From JAHJBR01 sp040757035 (lineage in GTDB: Archaea > Micrarchaeota > Micrarchaeia > Anstonellales > Bilamarchaeaceae), in contig JBFLYM010000005.1 of NCBI GenBank assembly GCA_040757035.1, forward strand, positions 1 through 51,991: DNA of 51,991 bases. Reading direction: 5' to 3'. Shown piece by piece: positions 41,620-51,400 of the stretch; within the stretch, counting starts at the first letter, position 1, and the number at the start of each line of letters is the position of its first letter. The position numbers and the translations under genes are program-made. The notes below the pieces were generated by a model. That model was not told where the DNA came from. It was given only the letters and a program-made list of their open reading frames with translations, and did not search any database.

Positions 41620-42879
41620 CTATAAATAACTAAATGGCGCATAAAACAAATTCGTTTCATCTATTTTTTCTAAGGATATTTTATTTAAATTCAGGATAAA
41701 TGCTAATTGAGGTTTATACACAGTAATAAAACTCCTTAAAGAGCGTGTCAAAGAGGCGTTTGTGCTTTTAACTTCAAGAGGGGTAGTTTTATTGGGTAAT
41801 ATAAAATCTACTTCTGCTTTGGCAGTTGTTCTCCAAAATCTTGGGTTTGCATTGCGGAGGCAGTTGAATACATGATTTTCAAATAGAGCGCCCATTTCTG
41901 TAGCATTAAATTCAAAGCGAGTTAGAAGATAGTTCCGCAAACCCGTGTCAATAAAATATACCTTAGGATTCTTTCTAAGTTCGGTTATCATATTTCTATA
42001 AAAGGGTGAAACAAACGTAAGTATATAAGTGGATTTTAATATGTGTAGCATTTGCTTTAGATCCTTATAGCTAATATTAAGTTGGTTGCATAGTGAATTG
42101 TAGTTGATTATATCTCCTGTCACATTACTAAGGGTTTTTAAAAGGATGAGAAATTCATCGGAGTGCTTTATTCTATACAGTTTAATTACATCTTTCTCAA
42201 TATATGTCTGGACTAAATTCTTTAATAAGAATTTTTTATCTTCAGCGTTTTCTGATAAGCAAATGCGCGGATATCCGCCATAAATCAGATATTCTTTGAG
42301 GTATGAGTTTAACTTGTCCAAATATGCGGTTTTGGGAAGCTCTTGCCTATTTCCTGCTAAAATTTCTTTAAAAGAAGCCCGAATTTCCCGATATATTGAA
42401 GCAAGTGCTTTGTCCTTACTATCTAAAAATTCCGAAAAACTAAATGGAAATAGCTCAAAGAAAAGAATACGACCAACAAGATAAGAAGAGATCTCAACAA
42501 GGTCTAATGCGGATGACCCAGTTATTATAATTTTTATATTTTCATATTTGTCATACAGTAGTTTTAGAATCTTTCCAGCATTTTTAACGCACTGGATTTC
42601 GTCTATTAAGAAATAATGTCTACCATTCGCCTTTTTTAGATAGTATTCAACAATTTCTTTTGGCGAGGATTCAAATCGCATGCGTTCTTCATCATCCTCC
42701 ATAGATAACAGATGTACAGTATTATTATCTATATTGGTATTTCTAAGCATACCAACAATGCGCTTTAATAATGTTGTTTTGCCGCTTTGTCTTGGCCCAC
42801 GTATTGCAAGAATTTCCTTGGCATTTAGCCAATGATAAATATTTTTTTCTATTTCTCTTTCTATATATGTTTCAGTCAT
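41620..42879 (-). CDS. AAA ATPase with DUF4143-type C-terminus
   Basis: 419-residue ATPase. Walker A RGPRQSGKTTLLKR near 25-38, Walker B HYFLIDEIQCV near 90-100, sensor KIIITGSSALDL. The C-terminal domain (about 200-419) ends with PLEVKSTNASLTRSLRSF, a PD-(D/E)xK-like core (D-x-ILPN-x-EVK). These ATPases are scattered in archaea and bacteria and have no settled role. Not related closely to the ATPase at 25556 but of similar architecture. Stands alone on the minus strand. Confidence 0.87.
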   Translation of the reverse strand: MTETYIEREIEKNIYHWLNAKEILAIRGPRQSGKTTLLKRIVGMLRNTNIDNNTVHLLSMEDDEERMRFESSPKEIVEYYLKKANGRHYFLIDEIQCVKNAGKILKLLYDKYENIKIIITGSSALDLVEISSYLVGRILFFELFPFSFSEFLDSKDKALASIYREIRASFKEILAGNRQELPKTAYLDKLNSYLKEYLIYGGYPRICLSENAEDKKFLLKNLVQTYIEKDVIKLYRIKHSDEFLILLKTLSNVTGDIINYNSLCNQLNISYKDLKQMLHILKSTYILTFVSPFYRNMITELRKNPKVYFIDTGLRNYLLTRFEFNATEMGALFENHVFNCLRNANPRFWRTTAKAEVDFILPNKTTPLEVKSTNASLTRSLRSFITVYKPQLAFILNLNKISLEKIDETNLFYAPFSYL

Positions 42880-43064
42880 AAGAATAGCTAAAACGCTATA
42901 TATTTTTAAATTTTTGTAATTTTTATAGTGTTTTTATTACAAAAAATGCAATTTTTCTATCGCGTCCTTATAAAGAGCGTATCTGTATAATTTTATATAG
43001 TTGGCATAATCTATGTCTATGTAATAAATATCTATGTCTATGTAATAAATTTTGCTGGATTTTC

Positions 43065-46000
43065 ATGATAAACATAACGATATATATATCTAAAATAAAA
43101 ATGCGTGGCTTCAAATCATTCAAATTCGCAGAAATGGTATTCCCCAATGATTTTGCGTGTCTTGCTGGTCCAAACGGAAGTGGGAAAAGTAATGTTTGCG
43201 ATGCAATAAGATTTGCCTTTGGAGAAACAAGTCTAAAGGCTCTTCGCGCAAAAAAAGTGAAAGATTTAATTTCGCACAATGCAACAATGGCCGAAGTAAC
43301 TTTGACATTAGATGGAAGCGAAAAACATGAGATAAAAAGGGCGATAAGAAACGACGGTAAAATAATGTATCGGTTAAATGGAAAGAGAACAACTCGAACG
43401 TCTATTCTAAGTCTACTCAAAAAATTTAATATAGATGAAAGCGGTAGAAACACTATCGCGCAGGGCGAAATAAACCACATTATAACCATGAGCGCGAAAG
43501 ATAGGCGCGAAATAATAGATAGTATAGCCGGCATTTCTGAATTTGAGAACAAAAAACGCGAAGCCATGAAAGATTTGGAAGTAGTTGAAACAAGATTGCG
43601 AGAAACAGCACTTATCCTAGGGGAAAAAATAGGAATGCTCAATGAACTGGAAAAAGAACTTAAAATTGCGCTTGACTATCTTGAAAATAAAAAAAAGTTT
43701 AACAATGCGCGCGGTTCAATAATAAAGAATGACATTGAAAAATTCACAACCGAATTGGAGAAGGCAATTTGCGACATGCAGAAACTGAATAATTCAATAA
43801 AAGCAAAACAAATAGATCTCGCTGAACTTGAAACAAAAATCAATGCGCTTGAAGCGGAAAAAAAGAATTATTTGGACGAAATTCAGGCAAAGCAGCAACA
43901 AAGTGCGGTTATAAAAAAAATAGAAAATATTAAGCTTATCCAGGTAAAGGATGGGCAAGAAATGGAAGAGAAAAAAAATTTGGTTGCGAGGTTTGAATGT
44001 GAAATCTCGGCTCTTAAAGATGAAATGAAAAAAGAACGCGACGAACTCGCAAAAACAGAATGTGAATTCAAGAAGGCTGATGAAGAACTTAATTTATTCA
44101 AATCGCAACATGGAGAAATGAAGTTCATAAGCGAATCAAAATTGAGAGAGATAACAGAAAGCCAAAAGGCAAAACTTATTTCTTTGAATGAATCGCGCGT
44201 GCGCGTTGAAGCAGAGATAAATGCAAGCGAACAGCTTATCAACGAAAAAAAATGTTCGTTGACCGTTCAAACAAATATAGACAATAAAGCAACAAAAGAA
44301 AAAATTACAAACGAAGTTGAAATCCTTAAGGGAGAAATAAACCAGGCAAAGGAAGAGCTTGAAGCGTTTTTTGAAGAAGAAAAAGAAAAAAACGCCAAGA
44401 TTGCAGAATTGGATAAACAAATTCTTTCTCTAAGGGAAAAAATCGCCGCGCTAAAAGCGCAAAACCCGCGTCTCGCATCTAGTGCAGTAATGGGTTTCAT
44501 AAATCAAATAAAAATGAAAAAAAGAGATAAGGAGAAGGGAGGTGGAGGCGGCAGCGGAGTGCATGGCGCGCTTATAGATTTGATAAAATTTGATGCGAAA
44601 TACGCAAACGCAATAGAAGCTGCGGCAGGACCAAGACTTCTTTATATAGTTGTTGACAACGCTGATATTGCAACTAAATTGATAACACAGATAAAAGAGG
44701 CTGGAGTCGGAAGAGCAACGTTTATTCCACTCAAAGAAGTGAAAGCACATCAAATAATTTTGGAAGATGGAATGCACCAATTGTTGGACTATATAGACTA
44801 CGATTCTGAAATAGAAAAAGCGGTGCAATATGCGTTCGGGGAAACTTTGCTCGTTCCAAACATGGAACACGCTAAGAAAACATGGTTCGGGAAACAAAGG
44901 ATGGTAACATTAGATGGAGAAATATTTGAAAAATCCGGCGTAATCACCGGTGGAAAAACTGCTGGAATAGCAACGACAGGAGCGCTTTCCAAACTTGAAA
45001 GCGAAATCGCTGAACATAAATCTACAAGGGAAGCGATGTTTGCTGAATTAGCGCGCGTACGCGACCAAATGTCTTCAACAAGGGCGATGCGAACCGAAAA
45101 GGAGATACGTGCAAAATCATTAGAAATAGAATTAACAGCACTGTGCAGCGAAGATGAAAAATTAATGCATGAATATAATGAAAATGAAAAAAAGAAAGCT
45201 GAAATAGACGAATTAAAATCAAAAATCAAATCACTGTTCTTAAAAAAAGAGGAATTTGAAAAAGAGATCTCACTGCTTTCGGAAAAAATCGCAGCCAATG
45301 AAAAGAATTTGGCATTGGAAATCCAGCAGCTCTCAAAGCAGAATGAAGAACTTGCAAAAAGGCATGCCAACAATGCTGCAAGAATATCGTCATTAGAAAC
45401 AAAGCGCAATGGACTTTTTAATGAGATAGCGATAAGAAAAACAAACATTTACAAATTAGAACTTAGGATTAAGCAAACGTCCGAAGAAAAAAACTCTTAT
45501 CTGTCAAAAATTTATGAATTGGAGAGAAGAGTGAACAACCAAAAGGACGACCTCACAAAATACGAAGAAGAATTTGCTTCATCAAGCAAAGAATTAGAGA
45601 TATTGTTCAAAAAAATGAAAGAAAGCGAGGAAAAAACCATTGAACTCGGGAAACAAAAAGGCGCGATTTCGTTTGAGAATGATAAATTTAACAAAGAATT
45701 AAATTTGCTTAGTATAAAAAAAGCGACAAGCGAAACAAAGCTGATTGATTTGAAGACTGAGTTTGACTCTCTTAAAGAATTTGAGTTCATGGCTAAACCA
45801 AGAGAAGAACTCTTGGAAATTGCGAAAACAGCCGAAGCATTCCTTTCCACCAATCAAAATGTAAATCTTGCGTCAATAGAACTTTATGAAAGAAAAAAGT
45901 CAGAAATAGAGGGTGTAAAAGAAAAAATGGAAACACTCAGAAAAGAAAAAGGAGCAATTTTCAATATGATTGAAGAGATAGATCTAAGAAAAAAGGAAAC

Positions 46001-46460
46001 GTTCTTTAATACTCTTTATTCAGTAAACGATAATTTCAAAAAAATGTTCAAACACATCCCACATGTAGGTGAAGGATATGTCTATTTAGACAAGCCAAAT
46101 GAACCGTTTGAAAGCGGTTTATTTCTAAAAATAAAACGCGGAATAAAAGAAATTGGTATAGAATCGCTTTCTGGAGGCGAAAATTCTCTCGTTGCGCTTA
46201 TGTTTATATTTGCGCTTCAGTTTGTCAAACCGTCGCCTTATTACATACTTGATGAAGTTGATTCTGCATTGGACGAAGAAAATAGTAAGAATTTGGCAAA
46301 ACTAATTAAGGAAATATCCAAAAACAGCCAATTTGTACTTGTAACTCACAACAACATAATAATGACATTTGCGAGCGCTGTGTTCGGAGTGAGCAAAAGT
46401 GATGGAATTTCAAAAATAGTAGGAATTAAACTATCGGAATTAGAAAAAGATGGAGATTAG
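43065..46460 (+). CDS. smc: Chromosome segregation protein SMC
   Basis: 1131-residue SMC ATPase. Walker A AGPNGSGKSNVCDAIRFAFG (about 35-54); first coiled coil about 165-475; hinge about 490-640 (GVHGALIDLIKF, Gly-rich turn SGVITGGK near the end); second coiled coil to about 990; signature LSGGENSLVAL near 1033 and Walker B YYILDEVDSALDEEN near 1060-1073. A Gly-rich loop (GGGGGSG) precedes the hinge. I keep ATG 43065 because ISKIKMRGFKSF needs residues before Met13. Its end overlaps the convergent gyrA end by 4 bp. Confidence 0.95.
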   Translation: MINITIYISKIKMRGFKSFKFAEMVFPNDFACLAGPNGSGKSNVCDAIRFAFGETSLKALRAKKVKDLISHNATMAEVTLTLDGSEKHEIKRAIRNDGKIMYRLNGKRTTRTSILSLLKKFNIDESGRNTIAQGEINHIITMSAKDRREIIDSIAGISEFENKKREAMKDLEVVETRLRETALILGEKIGMLNELEKELKIALDYLENKKKFNNARGSIIKNDIEKFTTELEKAICDMQKLNNSIKAKQIDLAELETKINALEAEKKNYLDEIQAKQQQSAVIKKIENIKLIQVKDGQEMEEKKNLVARFECEISALKDEMKKERDELAKTECEFKKADEELNLFKSQHGEMKFISESKLREITESQKAKLISLNESRVRVEAEINASEQLINEKKCSLTVQTNIDNKATKEKITNEVEILKGEINQAKEELEAFFEEEKEKNAKIAELDKQILSLREKIAALKAQNPRLASSAVMGFINQIKMKKRDKEKGGGGGSGVHGALIDLIKFDAKYANAIEAAAGPRLLYIVVDNADIATKLITQIKEAGVGRATFIPLKEVKAHQIILEDGMHQLLDYIDYDSEIEKAVQYAFGETLLVPNMEHAKKTWFGKQRMVTLDGEIFEKSGVITGGKTAGIATTGALSKLESEIAEHKSTREAMFAELARVRDQMSSTRAMRTEKEIRAKSLEIELTALCSEDEKLMHEYNENEKKKAEIDELKSKIKSLFLKKEEFEKEISLLSEKIAANEKNLALEIQQLSKQNEELAKRHANNAARISSLETKRNGLFNEIAIRKTNIYKLELRIKQTSEEKNSYLSKIYELERRVNNQKDDLTKYEEEFASSSKELEILFKKMKESEEKTIELGKQKGAISFENDKFNKELNLLSIKKATSETKLIDLKTEFDSLKEFEFMAKPREELLEIAKTAEAFLSTNQNVNLASIELYERKKSEIEGVKEKMETLRKEKGAIFNMIEEIDLRKKETFFNTLYSVNDNFKKMFKHIPHVGEGYVYLDKPNEPFESGLFLKIKRGIKEIGIESLSGGENSLVALMFIFALQFVKPSPYYILDEVDSALDEENSKNLAKLIKEISKNSQFVLVTHNNIIMTFASAVFGVSKSDGISKIVGIKLSELEKDGD

Positions 46461-48895
46461 TTGGTTGAATGTATCACAGCAAATGAAGCAGCATTTTCTC
46501 CTTCTACCAATCTAATTATGCGCACACCTTGGGTGTTTCTTCCTATAACTCTTATACCTTCAACTGGCGAACGAATAGTTTGACCCTTTGAGCTTATCAC
46601 AATTATTTCATCATTGTCATTTACGGATTTTACTCCGATTACTTTTCCTGTTTTGTCAGTGCAATCTATGTTTATTACGCCCATACCGCCGCGCGTCTGA
46701 AGACGGTATTCATTAAATTCCGTCCTTTTTCCATATCCATTTTCTGTTATTGTAAGCACTGCTGGTTTATCGCATGCTGTTGCGCCAATTACGCTATCAT
46801 TTTCACGCAACCGTATTCCGATCACTCCTTGTCCTGTTCTTCCAAGTTCGCGCGCATCGTTCTCATTGAATTTTATCGCATAACCCTCACGCGTAGCAAT
46901 AAGTATTTCATTGCTTCCATTTGTTTTTTTGACTTCAATAAGCGAATCGTTTTCTTTTAGAGTTATGGCAATTACTCCGCCTTTTCTCGGATTAGCGAAC
47001 GCATCCACGCCTATCCTCTTTATTATCCCATTTTTTGTAATCATTATCAAAAATTCTTTGTCTGAAAATGAATTTATACTTATCCACGCAGTTATTTTTT
47101 CGTCTTCAAGTTCAAGCATATTTGCTATTGGTTTTCCGCTCGCATACCTGGTTCCTTCAGGAATGTTGTACGCTTTAAGCCAGTGCACCCGTCCTTTATT
47201 TGTAAAAAATAATATATAGCTATGTGTTTTTGTAATTATAACATCTTCTACAAAATCTTCTTCTTTGGTTTCTGTGCCAATTACTCCTTTTCCTCCTCTT
47301 TTTTGCGTATGATACTCAAGAAGCGGTACTCTTTTTACATACCCTTTGTGGCTTATGAAAACTACGACTTCTTCATTCGGAACCAAATCTTCTATTGTGC
47401 ATTCATCACTGCTTTCAATTATTTTCGTTCTTCGCGCATCCGCGTATTTTTTTCTTATATCTAAAAGTTCTTCTTTGATTATGTTAAGTACCTTATTTTC
47501 ATCTCCAAGAACATCGCTAAGCCATGCGACAATTTTTTTAAGCTCTAGTAATTCCTTCTCTATTTTTTCCCTTTCCAAACAAGTAAGACGCTGAAGCTTC
47601 GTCTCCAAAATTGCTTCCGCCTGTTTTTCGCTAAGTGAATAGCTTTCCATAAGTCCTATTTTTGCAGTTTTTGGATCCTTAGACGATTTTATAGACATTA
47701 TTATTTCGTCTATTTTTCCTAATGCGATCATTAAACCTTCTAATACATGCGCTCTTGCTTCTGCCTGTTTCTTTTCAAAAATACATCTCTTTCTCACTAC
47801 CTCTTGTCTAAATTCAATAAAAAGTTTGAGCATGTTAAAAAGCGGCAACGTCTTTGGAGTATTATTTACTAATGAAAGATTGATTATTCCAAATGAAGAC
47901 TCTAAAGGTGTATGAACGTAAAGTTGATTAAGTACTATTTCTGGCATGGCGTCTTTCTTTAAGTCTATAATAACCTCCATTCCATCTTTATTGCTTCTGT
48001 CATGTATTCCACTTATTCCTTCTATTTTTTTATTTTTTATTCCATCTGCTATTGCTTCAATTATTGCAGTTTTGGTTACCTGATAAGGAATCTCTCTTAT
48101 TACAAGCCGATGTTTTTTTTCATCATTTCCATCATTTTTATTGTTTCTATCATTCTTATCATTTTCACCATTCTCTATTTTTGCTCTGAGGCGAATTATT
48201 CCTTTTCCTGTTTTGTAGGCTTCACATATCCCATTTTTGCCTACAATTATTCCTCCTGTTGGGAAATCTGGACCAGGAACAATTCTAAAAATTTCATTTT
48301 CCTCTGCTTTATCTATAACTGCAATAAGCGCGTCTACGATTTCTCCTAAATTATGGGGCGGAATGTTTGTCGCCATTCCAACCGCTATTCCAGAAGAGCC
48401 ATTAATTAACAGGGTTGGAATTTTTGAGGGGAGCACTGTTGGTTCTTTTAGAGTTCCATCAAAATTTGATACAAATTCTACAGTTTCTTTATCAATATCT
48501 GCGAGCATGTCTTCAGCAAGTTTTTTCATGCGCACTTCGGTATATCTCATTGCGGCTGCATTATCGCCATCAATTGAACCCCAATTTCCCTGGCCGTCAA
48601 CAAGACAATAGCGCATACTAAAATCTTGCGCCATTCTTACAAGCGAGTCGTATATTGCTATGTCGCCATGGGGATGAAATTTTCCCAGTGTTTCGCCAAC
48701 AATTCGCGCGCTTTTTTTATACTGTTTATCATGGGTGTTTCCCAATTCGCTCATTGCGTAAAGGATTCTTCTGTGGACTGGTTTTAAACCATCACGAACG
48801 TCAGGAAGCGCACGCCCAACAATTACACTCATCGCATAATCCAAATATGATTCTTTCATATCCTGCTCTATTGGTTGTTCTATTATTTCACTCAT
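46457..48895 (-). CDS. gyrA: DNA gyrase subunit A
   Basis: Breakage-reunion subunit of type IIA topoisomerase, 812 residues. RALPDVRDGLKPVHRRILYAM at 28-48, the HPHGD motif near 74-78 and catalytic Tyr118 in AAMRYTEVRM. The C-terminal beta-pinwheel carries a GyrA box QKRGGKG near 530, supporting gyrase rather than topoisomerase IV. A Lys/Asn-rich insert (ENDKNDRNNKNDGNDEKK) near 245-262 is unusual. gyrB is not in the window. A bacterial-type gene acquired by several archaeal lineages. Confidence 0.95.
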   Translation of the reverse strand: MSEIIEQPIEQDMKESYLDYAMSVIVGRALPDVRDGLKPVHRRILYAMSELGNTHDKQYKKSARIVGETLGKFHPHGDIAIYDSLVRMAQDFSMRYCLVDGQGNWGSIDGDNAAAMRYTEVRMKKLAEDMLADIDKETVEFVSNFDGTLKEPTVLPSKIPTLLINGSSGIAVGMATNIPPHNLGEIVDALIAVIDKAEENEIFRIVPGPDFPTGGIIVGKNGICEAYKTGKGIIRLRAKIENGENDKNDRNNKNDGNDEKKHRLVIREIPYQVTKTAIIEAIADGIKNKKIEGISGIHDRSNKDGMEVIIDLKKDAMPEIVLNQLYVHTPLESSFGIINLSLVNNTPKTLPLFNMLKLFIEFRQEVVRKRCIFEKKQAEARAHVLEGLMIALGKIDEIIMSIKSSKDPKTAKIGLMESYSLSEKQAEAILETKLQRLTCLEREKIEKELLELKKIVAWLSDVLGDENKVLNIIKEELLDIRKKYADARRTKIIESSDECTIEDLVPNEEVVVFISHKGYVKRVPLLEYHTQKRGGKGVIGTETKEEDFVEDVIITKTHSYILFFTNKGRVHWLKAYNIPEGTRYASGKPIANMLELEDEKITAWISINSFSDKEFLIMITKNGIIKRIGVDAFANPRKGGVIAITLKENDSLIEVKKTNGSNEILIATREGYAIKFNENDARELGRTGQGVIGIRLRENDSVIGATACDKPAVLTITENGYGKRTEFNEYRLQTRGGMGVINIDCTDKTGKVIGVKSVNDNDEIIVISSKGQTIRSPVEGIRVIGRNTQGVRIIRLVEGENAASFAVIHSTN

Positions 48896-49005
48896 CTTAT
48901 AAGCCCCTACAATTTTGGATTAGTATACTAATTAAAAACATAAAACATTGATAAAACATTGCGCGTTCGTGTTTAAAAAGAATTGTTTTGGCGCTCTTAC
49001 TTTAG

Positions 49006-49042
49006 GCTGTCCGCTAACTCGCTTGAATAAAAATAAAAAATA
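49006..49042 (+). repeat. 37-bp dispersed repeat R2, copy 2, within a hairpin
   Basis: Three differences from 26946-26982. Here it forms the left arm of a palindrome: GTCCGCTAA (49009-49017) pairs with TTAGCGGAC (49056-49064), with a second inner AAAAATATATTTTT palindrome. This looks like a small hairpin element. Confidence 0.6.
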
Positions 49043-49289
49043 TATTTTTAATTAATTAGCGGACAATATATCTTACTTTGGGCGCATATTTTTAGTTTGG
49101 TCAGGATAAAAAAAGTCGTGCAATTAGTATATTTATGTATTTCAATGTGCGAGAACAAAATTATACTATTTAAATTTTAATAAAAATAATTTTTAGCTTG
49201 GCTGTTTTGAAAATTGAAAATAAAAACAGAAAAGCGAAGTGAGGGTTGGATGGAGCTTTGGCTGACCATCTACCCATTTTTCTTTATTA

Positions 49290-49362
49290 GTTTTTTCTTT
49301 GGGGTTGATACAGATTTTATTGTACTATTATCAATATCCGTTTTTCTTTTTGGGGTTGAAAC
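49290..49362 (-). repeat. Degraded fragment of the structured intron family
   Basis: On the plus strand it reads TTTTTTCTTTGGGGTTGATACAGAT...ATCAATATCCGTTTTTCTTTTTGGGGTTGA, the same order as 37090-37158 and 39487-39563 inside the tRNA introns (plus strand). Both ends of the element are missing. It lies immediately 3' of leuB. Confidence 0.7.
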
Positions 49363-49369
49363 GCAAACA

Positions 49370-50461
49370 TCATAAATTCAGTTTGTCCACGACCATATCT
49401 CCAAATTCGCGCGTGCCTATAATTTTTTCTTTTTGTGTATTGTCCTCTGCCAAATCATTAGTGCAGTATCCCAAATTTAGTACTGAAAACATCGCATTCC
49501 ATATCGCTTTTGATTCTTTTTCAAGCCCAAATGCATATTCAAGCATGAGCGCAGTGCTTCCAATCATAGAATATGGATTTGCAGTATTTTGCCCTGTTCT
49601 GTGTGGCGCTGAACCATGAGAAGGTTCAAAATAAGATTTTCTTGGACCTATGCACGCAGAAGGTAATAAACCAAGTGAACCAATAATCCCTCCTCCTTCG
49701 TCGCTAAGAATGTCCCCAAACATATTCTCAAGCAGCATTGTATCAAATTGAGTGGGGTTTACCACTAATTTGTAAGCAGCGTTATCCACGAGCATATGCA
49801 TCAATTTTACATCTGGATAATCTTTGCTTACTCTATCTACGATTTCATTCCAAAATACGCATGTTAAAATAACATTGGATTTATGAATGTTGTGAAGGGT
49901 TTTGTTTCTTTTCCGCGCCACTTCAAACGCGAAACGCGCGATTCTCTCAACTTGACCTTCGGTATAATGCATCGCGTCCATTGAATAGCGTTCGTTATTC
50001 ACAATTCCTTGTTTTTTTTCTCCGAAATAAAGCCCACCGACAAGTTCGCGCACCATCATTATATCAACACCGTTGGGGATAAGTTCTGGTTTGAGCGGAG
50101 AGATGCGTTTAAGCGCTTTTGGAAGTATTATTGGTCTAAGATTTGCGTATGTTTGGTAGCGCGCGCGAAGCGGAAGTATCGCCCCTCTTTCAGGACGAAG
50201 ATTTACATCTGGAATATTATCGTATTGCGGTGCGCCAACAGGTCCTTTAAGAATGGCATCCGCTCTATCGCAAATTTTTTTAGTTTCTTCAGGAAAAGGA
50301 TGACCATGTTTATCGTATGCAATTCCTCCAAAATCAGCGTATTCTACATTAAATTCATGTTGATAAATTTTACTTATTGTATCAAGTACTTTAATCGCTT
50401 CATACGTAGTTTCCGGCCCTATACCATCGCCCGGCAAAACAGCAATAGTTTTTTTTACCAT
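49370..50461 (-). CDS. leuB: 3-isopropylmalate dehydrogenase
   Basis: NAD-dependent decarboxylating dehydrogenase of the leucine pathway. MVKKTIAVLPGDGIGPE is the family start; YANLRPI and the LeuB-type MVRELVGGLYFG loop distinguish it from isocitrate dehydrogenase; NMFGDILSDEGGGIIGSLGL is the metal/cofactor region. I choose 50461 (363 residues). The open frame extends to 50503, but its first codons come from a copied internal piece of leuB (50489-50540) and are unlikely to be native. No other leu genes are seen. Related substrates (homoisocitrate, tartrate) cannot be excluded. Confidence 0.92.
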   Translation of the reverse strand: MVKKTIAVLPGDGIGPETTYEAIKVLDTISKIYQHEFNVEYADFGGIAYDKHGHPFPEETKKICDRADAILKGPVGAPQYDNIPDVNLRPERGAILPLRARYQTYANLRPIILPKALKRISPLKPELIPNGVDIMMVRELVGGLYFGEKKQGIVNNERYSMDAMHYTEGQVERIARFAFEVARKRNKTLHNIHKSNVILTCVFWNEIVDRVSKDYPDVKLMHMLVDNAAYKLVVNPTQFDTMLLENMFGDILSDEGGGIIGSLGLLPSACIGPRKSYFEPSHGSAPHRTGQNTANPYSMIGSTALMLEYAFGLEKESKAIWNAMFSVLNLGYCTNDLAEDNTQKEKIIGTREFGDMVVDKLNL

Positions 50462-50488
50462 AAACATAATCATTTTTAGCGGGCTAGT

Positions 50489-50540
50489 ATGCATCGCGTC
50501 CATTGCGCCAAGTGCGCCCGTTGAATAGTGTTCGTTATTC
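50489..50540 (-). repeat. Partial copy of an internal leuB segment upstream of leuB
   Basis: ATGCATCGCGTCCATTG (50489-50505) equals 49967-49983, and AATAGTGTTCGTTATTC (50524-50540) equals 49984-50000 with one change. The two halves are split by an 18-bp GC-rich insert. So an internal 34-bp piece of leuB recurs at its own 5' end. Confidence 0.65.
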
Positions 50541-50561
50541 GTATTAAACTTTTTAAAGTTT

Positions 50562-51278
50562 TTAAATATTTTGAATCTTAAGAGCTAAATTAAGAGCTAA
50601 AAAATACCTTAATTCATTATTATAATCAATATGAATATTTTTTCCCCTATACTTCCCCGATATGATTTTGATAATTTCTGCGATAATTTTTGATAGTGCG
50701 CTATTTGCAACGACTTTTGACCGAAGCCCAAAGTCGTTGACGGTTGCATCCGTAGTCTCAACTTCAAAAATTATTTTTTTATCATAATTCTTTTCTCCAA
50801 CCAATACGCAATAATCCAACATTTCTGCAAGAAGATTTTCCTTGATTTTTTCTTCTGAATATTTCCTTTTTTGTAATCGTTTTTTCAATTCGCTTGGATT
50901 GCACCTAAGCACAAAAACAAAATTTGCCGGGAGAGAAATTTCGCATGCTACATGGCCTTCTACAAGAATAAGCGTTTTTGATGTTTTTAATGTCTTTGAT
51001 TTTTGATTTGCTGTTTTGTCATGTTTTGAGCATTTCGGATATTTGCTTGTGCCATCATACTGCGCATGCAGCATTTTAATTTTATTCATTAATTCTTTTT
51101 TCAATTTTTTTAAATCCACTAAGTTCTCATTTTTTGATTTGATAAAAAGTTTTTTTTGTTTAGCAAATTCGTGCAAGTGTATGATATGGATATTGAACTT
51201 TTTTTTAAGTCTCTTTTCTAACTGCTTTGATATTGTTGTTTTTCCTGTTCCAGGTACGCCAGTAATTATAATTAACAT
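50562..51278 (-). CDS. AK6/Fap7-like nucleoside monophosphate kinase
   Basis: P-loop kinase of 238 residues. Walker A ITGVPGTGKTTISKQ at the start, EGHVACEIS as the Walker B-like region, and the AK6 signature RCNPSELKKRLQKRKYSEEK followed by ENLLAEMLDYC. AK6 proteins have adenylate kinase activity and a role in 40S/30S subunit maturation. It is about 55 residues longer than usual: a Lys-rich insert near 80-105 and a C-terminal extension of about 40 residues. The Cys found in the usual LID is replaced. Confidence 0.8.
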   Translation of the reverse strand: MLIIITGVPGTGKTTISKQLEKRLKKKFNIHIIHLHEFAKQKKLFIKSKNENLVDLKKLKKELMNKIKMLHAQYDGTSKYPKCSKHDKTANQKSKTLKTSKTLILVEGHVACEISLPANFVFVLRCNPSELKKRLQKRKYSEEKIKENLLAEMLDYCVLVGEKNYDKKIIFEVETTDATVNDFGLRSKVVANSALSKIIAEIIKIISGKYRGKNIHIDYNNELRYFLALNLALKIQNI

Positions 51279-51400
51279 GCTATAACATCACAATCCTTAT
51301 ATATAAAAATTCCATTTACATTGAGTGAAGCAATTTTCAGAGGCTCTAAATAATGGCAAAAGCAAAACTTTATTAGATGACCTAATTCATAAATAAAAAC

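Larger units (their letters stand above)
48896..49369. other. 474-bp intergenic region holding repeat remnants
   Basis: Between gyrA and leuB, both on the minus strand. It holds repeat R2 (49006-49042), a long palindrome built on GTCCGCTAA/TTAGCGGAC, and a degraded intron-family fragment at 49290-49362. The gyrA promoter should be close to 48900-48950. No open reading frame looks real. Confidence 0.6.

Noticed and set aside
49240..49290. A further tRNA or RNase P RNA in the gyrA-leuB gap
   Set aside because: GGTTGGATGGAGC..GACCATC pairs partly but no T arm, acceptor or conserved RNase P sequence could be found.
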